From JAEUPI01 sp046348365 (lineage in GTDB: Bacteria; Pseudomonadota; Gammaproteobacteria; Burkholderiales; Burkholderiaceae_C), in the NCBI GenBank assembly GCA_046348365.1, contig JAXMEL010000006.1, positions 155,813-219,812 on the forward strand: a stretch of 64,000 bases of DNA. Direction: 5' to 3'. How positions within the stretch are numbered: position 1 is the first letter of the stretch; each line of letters begins with the position of its first letter. The notes under the pieces were generated by a model, which worked only from the letters and a program-made list of their open reading frames with translations, was not told the origin of the DNA and did not search any database. Of the stretch, positions 26,289-34,531 are shown piece by piece. The position numbers and the translations under genes are program-made.

Positions 26289-27683
26289 ATGCTGAAGATC
26301 GTCTTCCTGCTGCTGATGGCCGGCGGCGTGCCGGTGGCCATCGCGATGGCCGGCGCCTCGCTGATCTACATCCTGGCCAGCGGCGACCTGCCGGGCTTCA
26401 CGGTGATCCACCGCATGATCGGCGGCATCGACAGTTTCCCGCTGCTGGCGGTGCCGTTCTTCATCCTCGCCGGCAACCTGATGAACAACGCCGGCATCAC
26501 CAACCGCATCTACAACTTCGCGCTGGCGCTGGTGGGTTGGCTCAAGGGCGGCCTGGGTCACGTCAACGTGCTCGGCTCGGTGATCTTCGCCGGCATGAGC
26601 GGCACCGCGATCGCCGACGCCGCGGGCCTGGGCACCATCGAGATCAAGGCGATGCAGGACCACGGCTACGAAACCGAGTTCGCCGTCGGCGTCACCGCGG
26701 CGTCGGCCACGCTGGGGCCGATCATTCCGCCGAGCCTGCCGTTCGTGATCTACGCGATGATGGCCAACGTGTCGGTCGGCGCGCTGTTCCTCGCCGGCAT
26801 CCTGCCGGGCCTGCTGATGGCGGTGCTGATGATGCTCACGGTGGCGTACTTCGCGCACAAGAACGGCTGGGGCGGCGACATCAAGTTCACCGGCGCGCGC
26901 TTCGGCAAGGCGCTGATCGAGACGGCGGTGGTGGCGCTGTGGCCGGTGACGCTGTACTACCTGGTCGACTGGGGCGCGCCGGCGCAGCTGACGGTGATCG
27001 CGGGTCTGGTGGTGCTGTTCGCGGCCGACCGGATCTTCAAGTTCGAGGCCGTGCTGCCCATCATGACGCCGGTGCTGCTGATCGGCGGCATGTCGACCGG
27101 CATCTTCACGCCCACCGAAGGCGCGATCGCCGCCTGCGTGTGGGCGATGGTGCTGGGCCTGTTCTGGTACCGCACGCTGAGCTGGAAGCGCTTCGTCAAG
27201 GTCTGCCTCGACACGGTGGAGACCACGGCGACGGTGATGTTCATCGTCGCCGCGGCGTCGATCTTCGGCTGGATGCTCACCGCCACCGGCGTCACCGCGG
27301 CGCTGGCGCAATGGGTACTGGCGTTCACCAGGGAGCCGTGGGTCTTTCTGCTGCTGGCCAACGTGCTGATGCTGTTCGTCGGCTGCTTTCTCGAGCCGAC
27401 GGCGGCGATCACGATCCTCGTGCCGCTGCTGCTGCCGATCGCGCGCCAGCTCGGCATCGACCCGGTGCACTTCGGGCTGGTGATGGTGCTCAACCTGATG
27501 ATCGGGTTGCTGCACCCGCCGATGGGCATGGTGCTGTTCGTGCTGGCGCGCGTGGCGAAGCTCAGTGTCGAGCGCACCACGGTGGCGATCCTGCCGTGGC
27601 TGGTGCCGCTGCTGGCGAGCCTGGTGATCCTCACCTACGTGCCGGCGATCGGGTTGTGGTTGCCGCGGTTCATGGGGATATAA
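26289..27683 (+). CDS. TRAP transporter large permease DctM
   Basis: A 464-residue subunit with about twelve hydrophobic helices. Diagnostic blocks: PLLAVPFFILAGNLMNNAGI, GSVIFAGMSGTAIADAAGLG, TLGPIIPPSLPFVIYAMM, GIFTPTEGAIAACVWA and PVHFGLVMVLNLMIGLLHPP. It forms the sodium-coupled transport channel of the tripartite carrier in the inner membrane. It is the last gene before the MITE-like repeat; the downstream dehydratase genes are on the same strand, so read-through across the repeat would be required to keep one transcript. Confidence 0.95.
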   Translation: MLKIVFLLLMAGGVPVAIAMAGASLIYILASGDLPGFTVIHRMIGGIDSFPLLAVPFFILAGNLMNNAGITNRIYNFALALVGWLKGGLGHVNVLGSVIFAGMSGTAIADAAGLGTIEIKAMQDHGYETEFAVGVTAASATLGPIIPPSLPFVIYAMMANVSVGALFLAGILPGLLMAVLMMLTVAYFAHKNGWGGDIKFTGARFGKALIETAVVALWPVTLYYLVDWGAPAQLTVIAGLVVLFAADRIFKFEAVLPIMTPVLLIGGMSTGIFTPTEGAIAACVWAMVLGLFWYRTLSWKRFVKVCLDTVETTATVMFIVAAASIFGWMLTATGVTAALAQWVLAFTREPWVFLLLANVLMLFVGCFLEPTAAITILVPLLLPIARQLGIDPVHFGLVMVLNLMIGLLHPPMGMVLFVLARVAKLSVERTTVAILPWLVPLLASLVILTYVPAIGLWLPRFMGI

Positions 27684-27714
27684 GTTGGCTCGCGTGTCGG
27701 CCGCTTTTTGTTCT

Positions 27715-28044
27715 TGCGGGAGAGCCCGCGGGTCGCGCCCCGCCGGCGGTCACTTTCATTTGCTGGCCCAAATGAAAGTAACCAAAGCAAAGGGCCTGAA
27801 CACCGATTTGGCCGGCTCGCATGGCCACATCCCACGCACGAGACCCGTGCGACTCAAACGCTCGCTGGCCGCGGAGGCGATGCATCCGCGAAAGTCGGTG
27901 CCGCGAACTTGCTCGGCTTCGTTCGTGGTCTGCTGCCATGGCAGCGAGTTCGATCGTATTAGCCCCTTTGCTTTGGCTACTTTCATTTGGGGCCGCAAAT
28001 GAAAGTAGCTCGGCCGCCGGCCGAGACCGGCGGGCTCTCACGCA
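27715..28044. repeat. MITE-like element with about 75-base imperfect terminal inverted repeats
   Basis: The left arm (27721-27794) and the right arm (27964-28038), read on opposite strands, align over their whole length with about 80-85 % identity and share the outer AGAGCCCGC and the inner CCAAAGCAAAGGG. Each arm contains its own hairpin with ACTTTCATTTG/CAAATGAAAGT stems. The arms can be extended a few bases on each side. The central ~170 bases contain no gene that I can support. The whole 374-base gap (27684-28057) between the TRAP permease and enolase-family genes is filled by this element; no other feature is seen. Short repeats with the CAAATGAAAGT hairpin are scattered in Burkholderiales genomes. 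Confidence 0.75.
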
Positions 28045-28057
28045 GTGAGCAAACGTC

Positions 28058-29164
28058 GTGACGCGAATTACAGCGATCGAGATCTTGCAAGTCGACCTGC
28101 CCCCGCCGGTGCCGCGCAGCGACGCGATCCAGTCGTTCGTCACTCAGGAGACGCCGATCGTGCGGCTGACGATGGACGATGGTTCGTCCGGCACCGGCTA
28201 CAGCTACACCATCGGCACCGGCGGTTCATCGGTGGTGGCGCTGCTGAAGGATCATCTGTGCCCGCGACTCATCGGGCGCGACCCGTCGCTGATCGAATCG
28301 ATCTGGCGCGACCTGATGTTCGCCACGCACGCCACCAGCGTCGGCGCGATCACGAGCCTCGCACTCGCCGCGATCGACACCGCGCTGTGGGACTGGCGCT
28401 GCCGCCGCGACGGCCAGCCGCTGTGGCGCGCCGCGGGCGGGGCGAAGCAGCGCATTCCGGTCTACACCACCGAGGGTGGCTGGCTGCACCTGTCGCCCGA
28501 CGACTTGGTGCGCGAGACGCTGGCCGCGCAGCAGGCCGGCTTCAAGGGCGCCAAGATCAAGGTCGGCAAGCCGCATGTGAGCGAGGACCTCGCGCGACTG
28601 CGCGCGGTGCGCGACGCGGTGGGCGAGGGCTTCGAGATCATGGTCGACGCCAACCAGTGCTTCACGCTCGGCGAAGCGCTGCGCCGTGCGCCGCACTATG
28701 CGCAGCTGGGCATCGCGTGGTTCGAGGAGCCGCTGCCCGCCGACGACCTCGTCGGCCACGTGCGGCTGGCCGCGGCGAGCGAGGTGCCGGTCGCGGTCGG
28801 CGAGTCGCTGTATTCGATCGCGCAGTTCGCGGCCTACGTGCAGCGGGGCGCGTGCTCGATCGTGCAGGTCGACGTGGCGCGCATCGGCGGCATCACGCCG
28901 TGGCTGAAGGTCGCGCACATGGCCGAGGCCTTCGACCTCGCGGTGTGCCCGCACTTCCTGATGGAGCTGCACGTATCGCTGACCGCCGCGGCGCCGAGCG
29001 CGGCCTGGGTCGAATACATTCCGCAGCTCGACGCCGTGGCCACGAGCCGCATGGCGATCGAGGCGGGCCACGCCGTGGCGCCCGATCGGCCGGGCCTGGG
29101 CATCGAATGGCGCCACGACGAGCTCGAGCGCCGCGCAACGGCGCGGCACCGCATCACTGCCTGA
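28058..29164 (+). CDS. mandelate racemase/muconate lactonizing enzyme family sugar-acid dehydratase
   Basis: A 368-residue enolase-superfamily enzyme. Catalytic residues of the mandelate racemase subgroup are visible: K-x-K in GAKIKVGKP (Lys166/168), metal ligands Asp197 (VDANQ), Glu223 (WFEEP) and Glu249 (VGES), Asp272, and His299 (VCPHF). Together they remove the proton next to a carboxylate, giving dehydration or racemisation. The setting (TRAP importer, SDR, FAH-type hydrolase) argues for an acid-sugar dehydratase. The start is GTG, with no clear ribosome-binding site because the MITE-like repeat ends 14-20 bases upstream. The precise acid sugar cannot be read from sequence. Confidence 0.88.
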   Translation: MTRITAIEILQVDLPPPVPRSDAIQSFVTQETPIVRLTMDDGSSGTGYSYTIGTGGSSVVALLKDHLCPRLIGRDPSLIESIWRDLMFATHATSVGAITSLALAAIDTALWDWRCRRDGQPLWRAAGGAKQRIPVYTTEGGWLHLSPDDLVRETLAAQQAGFKGAKIKVGKPHVSEDLARLRAVRDAVGEGFEIMVDANQCFTLGEALRRAPHYAQLGIAWFEEPLPADDLVGHVRLAAASEVPVAVGESLYSIAQFAAYVQRGACSIVQVDVARIGGITPWLKVAHMAEAFDLAVCPHFLMELHVSLTAAAPSAAWVEYIPQLDAVATSRMAIEAGHAVAPDRPGLGIEWRHDELERRATARHRITA

Positions 29165-29180
29165 GACGACACCGCACACC

Positions 29181-29936
29181 ATGAGCCAGAGACTCGCCGG
29201 CAGGACCGCCTTCCTCACCGCCGCGGCGCAGGGCATCGGCCGCGCCACCGCGCTCGCCTTTGCCCGCGAAGGCGCCAGGGTCATCGCCACCGACATCGAC
29301 GAGGCCGGCCTCGCCAGCCTGGCGCGCGAATGCGGCTGCGCCACGCGCCGGCTCGACGCCACCGACGCTGCCGCCATCGCCGCCGCGGCGCGCGAGGTGG
29401 GCACGGTGCAGATCCTCTTCAACGCCGCCGGCTACGTGCATGCCGGCACCGTGCTCGACTACACCGAAGCCGACTGGGACCTCGCGTTCGACCTCAACGC
29501 GCGCTCGATGGCGCGCACGATCCGCGCCTTCCTGCCCGGCATGCTGGCCGCCGGCGGCGGCGCCATCGTCAACATCGCGTCGGTGGCCGGCAGCGTGAAG
29601 GGCGTGCCCAACCGCTTCGTCTATGCCGCGAGCAAGGCCGCGGTGATCGGCCTCACCAAGGCGGTGGCGGCCGATTTCGTCACGCGCGGCATCCGCTGCA
29701 ATGCGATCTGCCCGGGCACGGTCGATTCGCCGTCGCTGGCGCAGCGCATCCAGGCCCAGGCCCGGGCCAGCGGCAAGACCGAGGCCGAGGTGCGCGCCGC
29801 CTTCGTCGCGCGCCAGCCGATGGGCCGGCTCGGCACCGGCGACGAGATCGCCGCGCTGGCGGTCTACCTGGCCAGCGACGAGGCCGCCTTCACCACCGGC
29901 AGTGTCATGGTCGTCGATGGCGGCATGGCGAACTGA
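29181..29936 (+). CDS. SDR of the DHRS6/BDH2 type, 2-keto-3-deoxy-aldonate dehydrogenase candidate
   Basis: A 251-residue SDR with the unusual cofactor loop FLTAAAQGIGRATALAFA (TAAAQGIG instead of TGxxxGIG) and VIATDIDEAGL, both close to human BDH2/DHRS6 and to bacterial 2-keto-3-deoxy-L-fuconate dehydrogenases. The catalytic Ser (NIASVAGSVKGV), Y-x3-K (YAASKAAV) and CPGTVDSPSL are intact. In the L-fuconate-type route this enzyme oxidises the 2-keto-3-deoxy acid to a diketo acid that a FAH-family hydrolase then cleaves. Exactly such a hydrolase gene follows 39 bases downstream and an enolase-family dehydratase precedes it, so the three probably form one pathway module. Confidence 0.88.
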   Translation: MSQRLAGRTAFLTAAAQGIGRATALAFAREGARVIATDIDEAGLASLARECGCATRRLDATDAAAIAAAAREVGTVQILFNAAGYVHAGTVLDYTEADWDLAFDLNARSMARTIRAFLPGMLAAGGGAIVNIASVAGSVKGVPNRFVYAASKAAVIGLTKAVAADFVTRGIRCNAICPGTVDSPSLAQRIQAQARASGKTEAEVRAAFVARQPMGRLGTGDEIAALAVYLASDEAAFTTGSVMVVDGGMAN

Positions 29937-29975
29937 AGGCATTCCCGTTCGAGAATCACCGAAGGAGCAGACACG

Positions 29976-30842
29976 ATGAAACTGATGCGCTATGGCGCCA
30001 AGGGCGCCGAGAAGCCGGGCCTGATCGATGCGCAGGGCAAGGTGCGCGCGCTGTCGGGCGTGATCGCCGACATCGACGCCGCCGCGCTGTCGGCGGCCGG
30101 CCTGGCCAAGCTGCGCGCGATCGACCCCGCCACCTTGCCGCTGGTCGACAAGCCCGGCCGCACCGCGGCGCCCTGGGCTTGGTGCGGCAAGTTCCTGTGC
30201 ATCGGCCTCAACTACGCCGATCATGCGGCCGAGGCCGGCATGCCGCTGCCCAAGGAGCCGATCCTGTTCATGAAGCCGATCAGCGCCCGCGTGGGGCCCG
30301 ACGACGCGGTCGTGCTGCCGCAGGGCGCGGTCAAGGGCGACTGGGAGGTCGAGCTCGGCGTGGTGATCGGCACCCGGGCGCGCTACGTGTCGGAGGCCGA
30401 CGCGCTGAAGCACGTGGCCGGCTACTGTGTCGTGAACGATGTCTCGGAGCGCGAGTACCAGCTCGAGCGCGGCGGCCAGTGGGACAAGGGCAAGGGCTGC
30501 GACACCTTCGGCCCCGTAGGCCCGTGGCTCGTGACAAGCGACGAGATTCCCGATCCGCAGGCGCTGCCGATGTGGTGCGAGGTCAACGGCACGCGCATGC
30601 AGAACGGAAATACGCGTACGATGATATTCGGCGTCAGGCAACTGGTGAGTTATCTCAGCCGGTTCATGACACTGGAGCCGGGGGACTTGATCGCGACGGG
30701 CACACCGCCCGGCGTGGGCATGGGCAAGAAGCCGCAACCGCAGTTCCTGAAGCCGGGCGACACCATGCGCCTCGGCATCGAGGGGCTGGGGGTGCAGCAG
30801 CAGGCCGTGCATGCATGGAACCCGGCGCTGATCGACAACTAG
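29976..30842 (+). CDS. fumarylacetoacetate hydrolase-family protein, 2,4-diketo-3-deoxy-aldonate hydrolase candidate
   Basis: A 288-residue protein of the FAH superfamily. The metal-binding pattern is there: GDWEVELGVVIG (E-x-E) and VNDVSEREYQ (Asp), with KFLCIGLNYADHAAEAG at the substrate side and the LEPGDLIATGTPPGVG block near the C terminus. These enzymes hydrolyse C-C bonds of 1,3-diketo acids with Mg2+ or Mn2+. After a dehydratase and a keto-deoxy-acid dehydrogenase, cleavage of a 2,4-diketo-3-deoxy sugar acid to pyruvate plus a hydroxy acid is the natural reading. AAGGAG is placed well before the ATG. Confidence 0.88.
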   Translation: MKLMRYGAKGAEKPGLIDAQGKVRALSGVIADIDAAALSAAGLAKLRAIDPATLPLVDKPGRTAAPWAWCGKFLCIGLNYADHAAEAGMPLPKEPILFMKPISARVGPDDAVVLPQGAVKGDWEVELGVVIGTRARYVSEADALKHVAGYCVVNDVSEREYQLERGGQWDKGKGCDTFGPVGPWLVTSDEIPDPQALPMWCEVNGTRMQNGNTRTMIFGVRQLVSYLSRFMTLEPGDLIATGTPPGVGMGKKPQPQFLKPGDTMRLGIEGLGVQQQAVHAWNPALIDN

Positions 30843-30860
30843 GCCAAGGAGTCAAACTGC

Positions 30861-31379
30861 GTGAAGACGCGTGCTGTCAAGATCTTCACGGGAGCCGCTT
30901 TTCGAGTCCCAGAACACATCCAACGAATCGACTCGTACCACACCCACGGCTGGCAGCTGCGATACGGAAAATCGAAGATGTTTTCCGATCACAGCAACGA
31001 CGGCAGCGGCGCCCGGCAGGCGCTGAAGCTGGCCACTGCCGAGCTGAAGAAACGCATTGCCAGGCTGGACGCGCCGTCGGGTCTGCGGCGCGGCATCGGC
31101 AGCAACAAGACCAGCAACCTGCCGGTTGGCGTTTCCGGGCCCATCGTGCGGCAGCGCGCCGGGCGCAACACGCGAGATGCCAGCTTCGGCGTCTCGCTGC
31201 CGCGCTTCGGCCAGAAGCCGACCACGCGCAACGTGTACATCGCCACCGAGAACACCTACACGCTCGAGAAGTACAAGCGGGCGCTGGCCAAGGCGGTGGC
31301 GATGCGCAAGGCCGCGGAGAAGGCTTACCAGGCCGCGGCCACCAAGGCCAAGCGCGAGTCCGCCCGCAAGCTCAAGTAG
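30861..31379 (+). CDS. basic protein with two AP2-like DNA-binding modules, function unknown
   Basis: A 172-residue, Lys/Arg-rich protein starting with GTG, 9 bases after a perfect AAGGAG. Two segments look like bacterial AP2/integrase-type DNA-binding units: HTHGWQLRYGKSKMFSDHSN followed by a helix (residues about 28-70), and a second with NKTSNLPVGVSGP, then RNVYIATENTYTLEKY and a Lys/Ala-rich helix (about 84-160). Similar paired modules occur in small proteins of phages and of many proteobacteria. It lies in the middle of a sugar-acid operon, 18 bases after the FAH gene and 15 bases before the dehydratase gene, where a DNA-binding protein is unexpected. The AP2 assignment is from pattern only. 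Confidence 0.65.
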   Translation: MKTRAVKIFTGAAFRVPEHIQRIDSYHTHGWQLRYGKSKMFSDHSNDGSGARQALKLATAELKKRIARLDAPSGLRRGIGSNKTSNLPVGVSGPIVRQRAGRNTRDASFGVSLPRFGQKPTTRNVYIATENTYTLEKYKRALAKAVAMRKAAEKAYQAAATKAKRESARKLK

Positions 31380-31394
31380 CGCGACGGGCGCCGC

Positions 31395-32951
31395 ATGACG
31401 GCCACGCGCAGCGCCGATTCACCCGTCATCCGCATCCACGGCGCCGATGACGTGGTGATCGCGCGGCGCCAGCTGCTGGGCGGCACCGTGCTCGCCAGCG
31501 AGGGCATCACCGTGGCCGGGCTCGTGCCGCCGGGCCACAAGATCGCCGTGCGCGCCATCGCGCCCGGCGCGCCGGTGCGCCGCTACAACCAGATCATCGG
31601 CACCGCCACCCAGGCCATCGCGCCCGGGCAGCACGTGCACACGCATAACCTCGCCTTCAGCGTGTTCGAGCGCGCGCACGAGGTGGGGGCCGACCTGCGG
31701 CCCACGGCCTACGTGGCCGAACCGGCCACCTTCGACGGCATCGTGCGCGACGAAGCGGGGCGACAAGGCCAGGTGGCCACGCGCAACTACATCGGCGTGC
31801 TCACCAGCGTGAACTGCTCGGCCACCGCGGCGCGGGCGATCGCCGACCACTTCCGCCGCGACGTGCGGCCCGAGATGCTGGCCGCGTACCCGAACGTCGA
31901 CGGCGTCGTCGCGCTCACGCACGGCGCCGGATGCGCCACCGCCGCAGACGGCGAGGAGCTGCGCGTGCTGCGCCGCACGCTCGGCGGCTACGCGCGGCAC
32001 CCCAACTTCGCTGCCGTGCTGGTGGTCGGCCTCGGCTGCGAGACCAACCAGATCCAGGGCCTGATGGCGCAGGAGGGCCTGCGCGGCGGCGCGCGGCTGC
32101 ATGCCTTCTCGATCCAGGACAGCGGCGGCACCGCGAAGACGGTGGCGCGCGGCGTCGAGATCATCCGCGGCCTGCTGCCCGAGGCCAACCGCGTGCAGCG
32201 CGTGCCGGTGCCGGCACGCCACCTCACCGTGGGCCTGCAATGCGGCGGCAGCGACGGCTACTCCGGCATCAGCGCCAACCCCGCGCTCGGTGCGGCGGTC
32301 GACCGCGTGGTGCGCCACGGCGGCGCGGCGATCCTCTCCGAGACGCCCGAGATCTACGGCGGCGAGCACCTGCTGACGCGCCGCGCCGTCTCGCAGGCGG
32401 TGGCCGACAAGCTGATCGCGCGCATCCGCTGGTGGGAGGCCTATACCGCGCGCAACGGCATGTCGATGGACAACAACCCCTCGGCCGGCAACAAGGCCGG
32501 TGGGCTCACCACCATCCTCGAGAAGAGCCTCGGCGCGATCGCCAAGAGCGGCACCACCAACCTGGTCGACGTGGTCGAGTTCGCCGAAGGCGTGACCGCG
32601 CGCGGCCTCGTCTACATGGACACGCCGGGCTACGACCCGGTGTCGGCCACCGGCCAGGTGGCCGGCGGCGCCAACCTGATCTGCTTCACCACCGGCCGCG
32701 GCTCGGCCTACGGCTGCGCGCCGAGCCCGTCGCTGAAGCTCAGCACCAACACCGCGCTGTGGCTCAGGCAGCAGGACGACATCGACCTCGATTGCGGCGG
32801 CATCGTCGAGGCCGGCGAGGGCGTCGACGAGGTCGGCGAACGCATCTTCCGGCTGATGCTGGCCACCGCATCCGGGCGCAAGACCCAGAGCGAGCTGCAC
32901 GGCTACGGGCAGAACGAGTTCGTGCCCTGGCAGCTCGGTGCGGTGATGTAG
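31395..32951 (+). CDS. altronate dehydratase-family enzyme (UxaA/GarD type)
   Basis: A 518-residue protein with an N-terminal SAF-like domain (about 10-100; LVPPGHKIAVRAI, GQHVHTHNLAF) and a C-terminal catalytic domain. Conserved blocks: RNYIGVLTSVNCSATAARAI, ALTHGAGCAT, VVGLGCETNQI, LQCGGSDGYSGISANPALG, the NNPSAGNKAGGLTTILEKSL segment, and a C-terminal QSELHGYGQNEFVPWQLG. These enzymes dehydrate D-altronate or D-galactarate with an iron cofactor. Length and domain order fit full-length UxaA. With mannonate dehydratase just downstream, two hexonate dehydration routes to 2-keto-3-deoxygluconate appear to be encoded together. Galactarate dehydratase activity is an alternative. Confidence 0.88.
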   Translation: MTATRSADSPVIRIHGADDVVIARRQLLGGTVLASEGITVAGLVPPGHKIAVRAIAPGAPVRRYNQIIGTATQAIAPGQHVHTHNLAFSVFERAHEVGADLRPTAYVAEPATFDGIVRDEAGRQGQVATRNYIGVLTSVNCSATAARAIADHFRRDVRPEMLAAYPNVDGVVALTHGAGCATAADGEELRVLRRTLGGYARHPNFAAVLVVGLGCETNQIQGLMAQEGLRGGARLHAFSIQDSGGTAKTVARGVEIIRGLLPEANRVQRVPVPARHLTVGLQCGGSDGYSGISANPALGAAVDRVVRHGGAAILSETPEIYGGEHLLTRRAVSQAVADKLIARIRWWEAYTARNGMSMDNNPSAGNKAGGLTTILEKSLGAIAKSGTTNLVDVVEFAEGVTARGLVYMDTPGYDPVSATGQVAGGANLICFTTGRGSAYGCAPSPSLKLSTNTALWLRQQDDIDLDCGGIVEAGEGVDEVGERIFRLMLATASGRKTQSELHGYGQNEFVPWQLGAVM

Positions 32952-32960
32952 CGACGCTGC

Positions 32961-34172
32961 ATGAAGATCACCGCCGCCAAGGTCATCGTCTGCTGCCCCG
33001 GCCGCAACTTCGTGACGCTGAAGATCGAGACCGACGAGGGCCTCACCGGCCTCGGCGACGCCACGCTCAACGGCCGCGAGCTGGCGGTGGCGAGCTACCT
33101 CGCCGATCACGTGGTCCCCTGCCTGATCGGCCGCGACGCGCACCGCATCGAGGACACCTGGCAGTACCTCTACCGCGGCGCCTACTGGCGGCGTGGCCCG
33201 GTGACGATGAGCGCGATCGCTGCCGTCGACACCGCGCTGTGGGACATCAAGGCCAAGGCGGCCGGCCTGCCGCTGTACCAGCTGCTCGGCGGCGCGAGCC
33301 GCGAGCGCGTGCTGGTGTACGCGCATGCCAACGGCCGCGACATCGCGCAGACGGTCGACGAGGTCAAGCGCCTGAAGTCGCTCGGCTACCAGGCGATCCG
33401 CGCGCAAAGCGGCGTGCCCGGCATCGGCAAGGTCTACGGCGTGGCCAGCGACGGCAAGCCCTACGAGCCGGCCGACGCGAGCCTGCCCTCGGAGCACGAC
33501 TGGGACACGGCCAAGTACCTGCGCCACACGCCGGCGCTGTTCGAGGCGCTGCGCGCCGAGCTCGGCGAGGAGCTGCAGCTGCTGCACGACGTGCACCACC
33601 GGCTGACGCCGATCGAGGCCGCGCGGCTGGGCAAGGACCTCGAACCGTACCGCCTGTTCTGGATGGAAGACGCCACGCCGGCCGAGGACCAGGCGGCGTT
33701 CGAGCTGATCCGCCGCCACACGACGACGCCGCTCGCGGTGGGCGAGGTGTTCAACTCGGTGTGGGACTGCAAGACGCTGATCGAGCGGCAGTTGATCGAC
33801 TACGTCCGCTGCACGGTGGTGCATGCCGGCGGCATCACGCACCTGAAGCGGATCTTCGACTTCGCCGCGCTGCACCAGGTGCGCACCGGCAGCCATGGCG
33901 CGACCGATCTGTCACCCGTGTGCATGGGTGCCGCGCTACACCTCGACCTGGCGATCGCCAACTTCGGCATCCAGGAACACATGCCGCACACGGCCGAGAC
34001 CGAGGCCGTGTTCCCGCATGCCTACCGCTTCGAGCGCGGGTTCATGCACCCCGGCGAGGCACCGGGCCACGGCGTGACCATCGACGAGGCGCTGGCGGCG
34101 ACCTTCCCGTACCGCCGCGCTTACCTGCCCGTCAACCGGCTGCAGCACGACGGCAGCCTGTGGCATTGGTAA
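32961..34172 (+). CDS. manD: D-mannonate dehydratase-family enzyme of the enolase superfamily (ManD)
   Basis: A 403-residue enolase-superfamily protein that matches the ManD group by its start (MKITAAKVIVCCPGRNFVTL), VYAHANGRDI, RAQSGVPGIGKVYGV, metal ligands in LLHDVHHRLTPIEAARL, WMEDATPAEDQ and VGEVFNSVWD, and the SHGATDLSPVCMGAALHLDL and SLWHW ends. Characterised members convert D-mannonate (some also D-gluconate) to 2-keto-3-deoxygluconate; others in the family have very low activity, so activity level is open. It follows uxaA by 9 bases and is the last gene of the sugar-acid run. Fructuronate reductase, which makes D-mannonate, is encoded separately at 44210-45670. Confidence 0.9.
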   Translation: MKITAAKVIVCCPGRNFVTLKIETDEGLTGLGDATLNGRELAVASYLADHVVPCLIGRDAHRIEDTWQYLYRGAYWRRGPVTMSAIAAVDTALWDIKAKAAGLPLYQLLGGASRERVLVYAHANGRDIAQTVDEVKRLKSLGYQAIRAQSGVPGIGKVYGVASDGKPYEPADASLPSEHDWDTAKYLRHTPALFEALRAELGEELQLLHDVHHRLTPIEAARLGKDLEPYRLFWMEDATPAEDQAAFELIRRHTTTPLAVGEVFNSVWDCKTLIERQLIDYVRCTVVHAGGITHLKRIFDFAALHQVRTGSHGATDLSPVCMGAALHLDLAIANFGIQEHMPHTAETEAVFPHAYRFERGFMHPGEAPGHGVTIDEALAATFPYRRAYLPVNRLQHDGSLWHW

Positions 34173-34318
34173 GCAACCGTCAGCCGCCGGAACCTGCTGA
34201 GCGGACGCAATGTCCGACGACTATTCCCTAGTTCGCAAGACCCTGGCCGCGCATGGCGCGCGCCGCGGGCGTAGGATTTGCTTGCCGCTCGACAACACAA
34301 CAGCCTTGGGAGCGTCAC

Positions 34319-34507
34319 ATGGTCGTCCGCTTCACGATTCTTGCCTTCGCGGCCGTGATCGCGCTGTCGGTCAGCGCCGCGCTATTCCGGGTCGCCACCG
34401 CGCCCGATCGCATCGCCGAGCGTCGCGCCACGGCCCAGGAGGTGTGCACCCGTTCCGGCGGGGTGTGGGTGCGCGAGGGCCGCGACGGCGTCTGCCGCAA
34501 GAGCTGA
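34319..34507 (+). CDS. small membrane-anchored or exported protein, unknown
   Basis: A 62-residue protein (MVVRFTILAFAAVIALSVSA...). One hydrophobic helix at residues about 4-24 is followed by a charged tail with two Cys (EVCTRSGGVW and GVCRKS), which could form a disulfide if the tail is periplasmic. GGGAG stands 6-10 bases before the ATG. It lies alone between manD and a convergent cytochrome b gene. No family recognised. Confidence 0.55.
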   Translation: MVVRFTILAFAAVIALSVSAALFRVATAPDRIAERRATAQEVCTRSGGVWVREGRDGVCRKS

Positions 34508-34531
34508 AGGCGCGCGCGTCGCGCAGCCCGC

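Noticed and set aside
27684..28057. Short open frames within the repeat-filled gap before the enolase-family gene
   Set aside because: They run through the inverted repeats, overlap each other on both strands and lack ribosome-binding sites; the repeat structure explains the sequence.
30861..31379. Homing endonuclease or mobile-element gene
   Set aside because: AP2-like units occur in such genes, but no nuclease motif (HNH, LAGLIDADG, GIY-YIG) or flanking repeats are seen.
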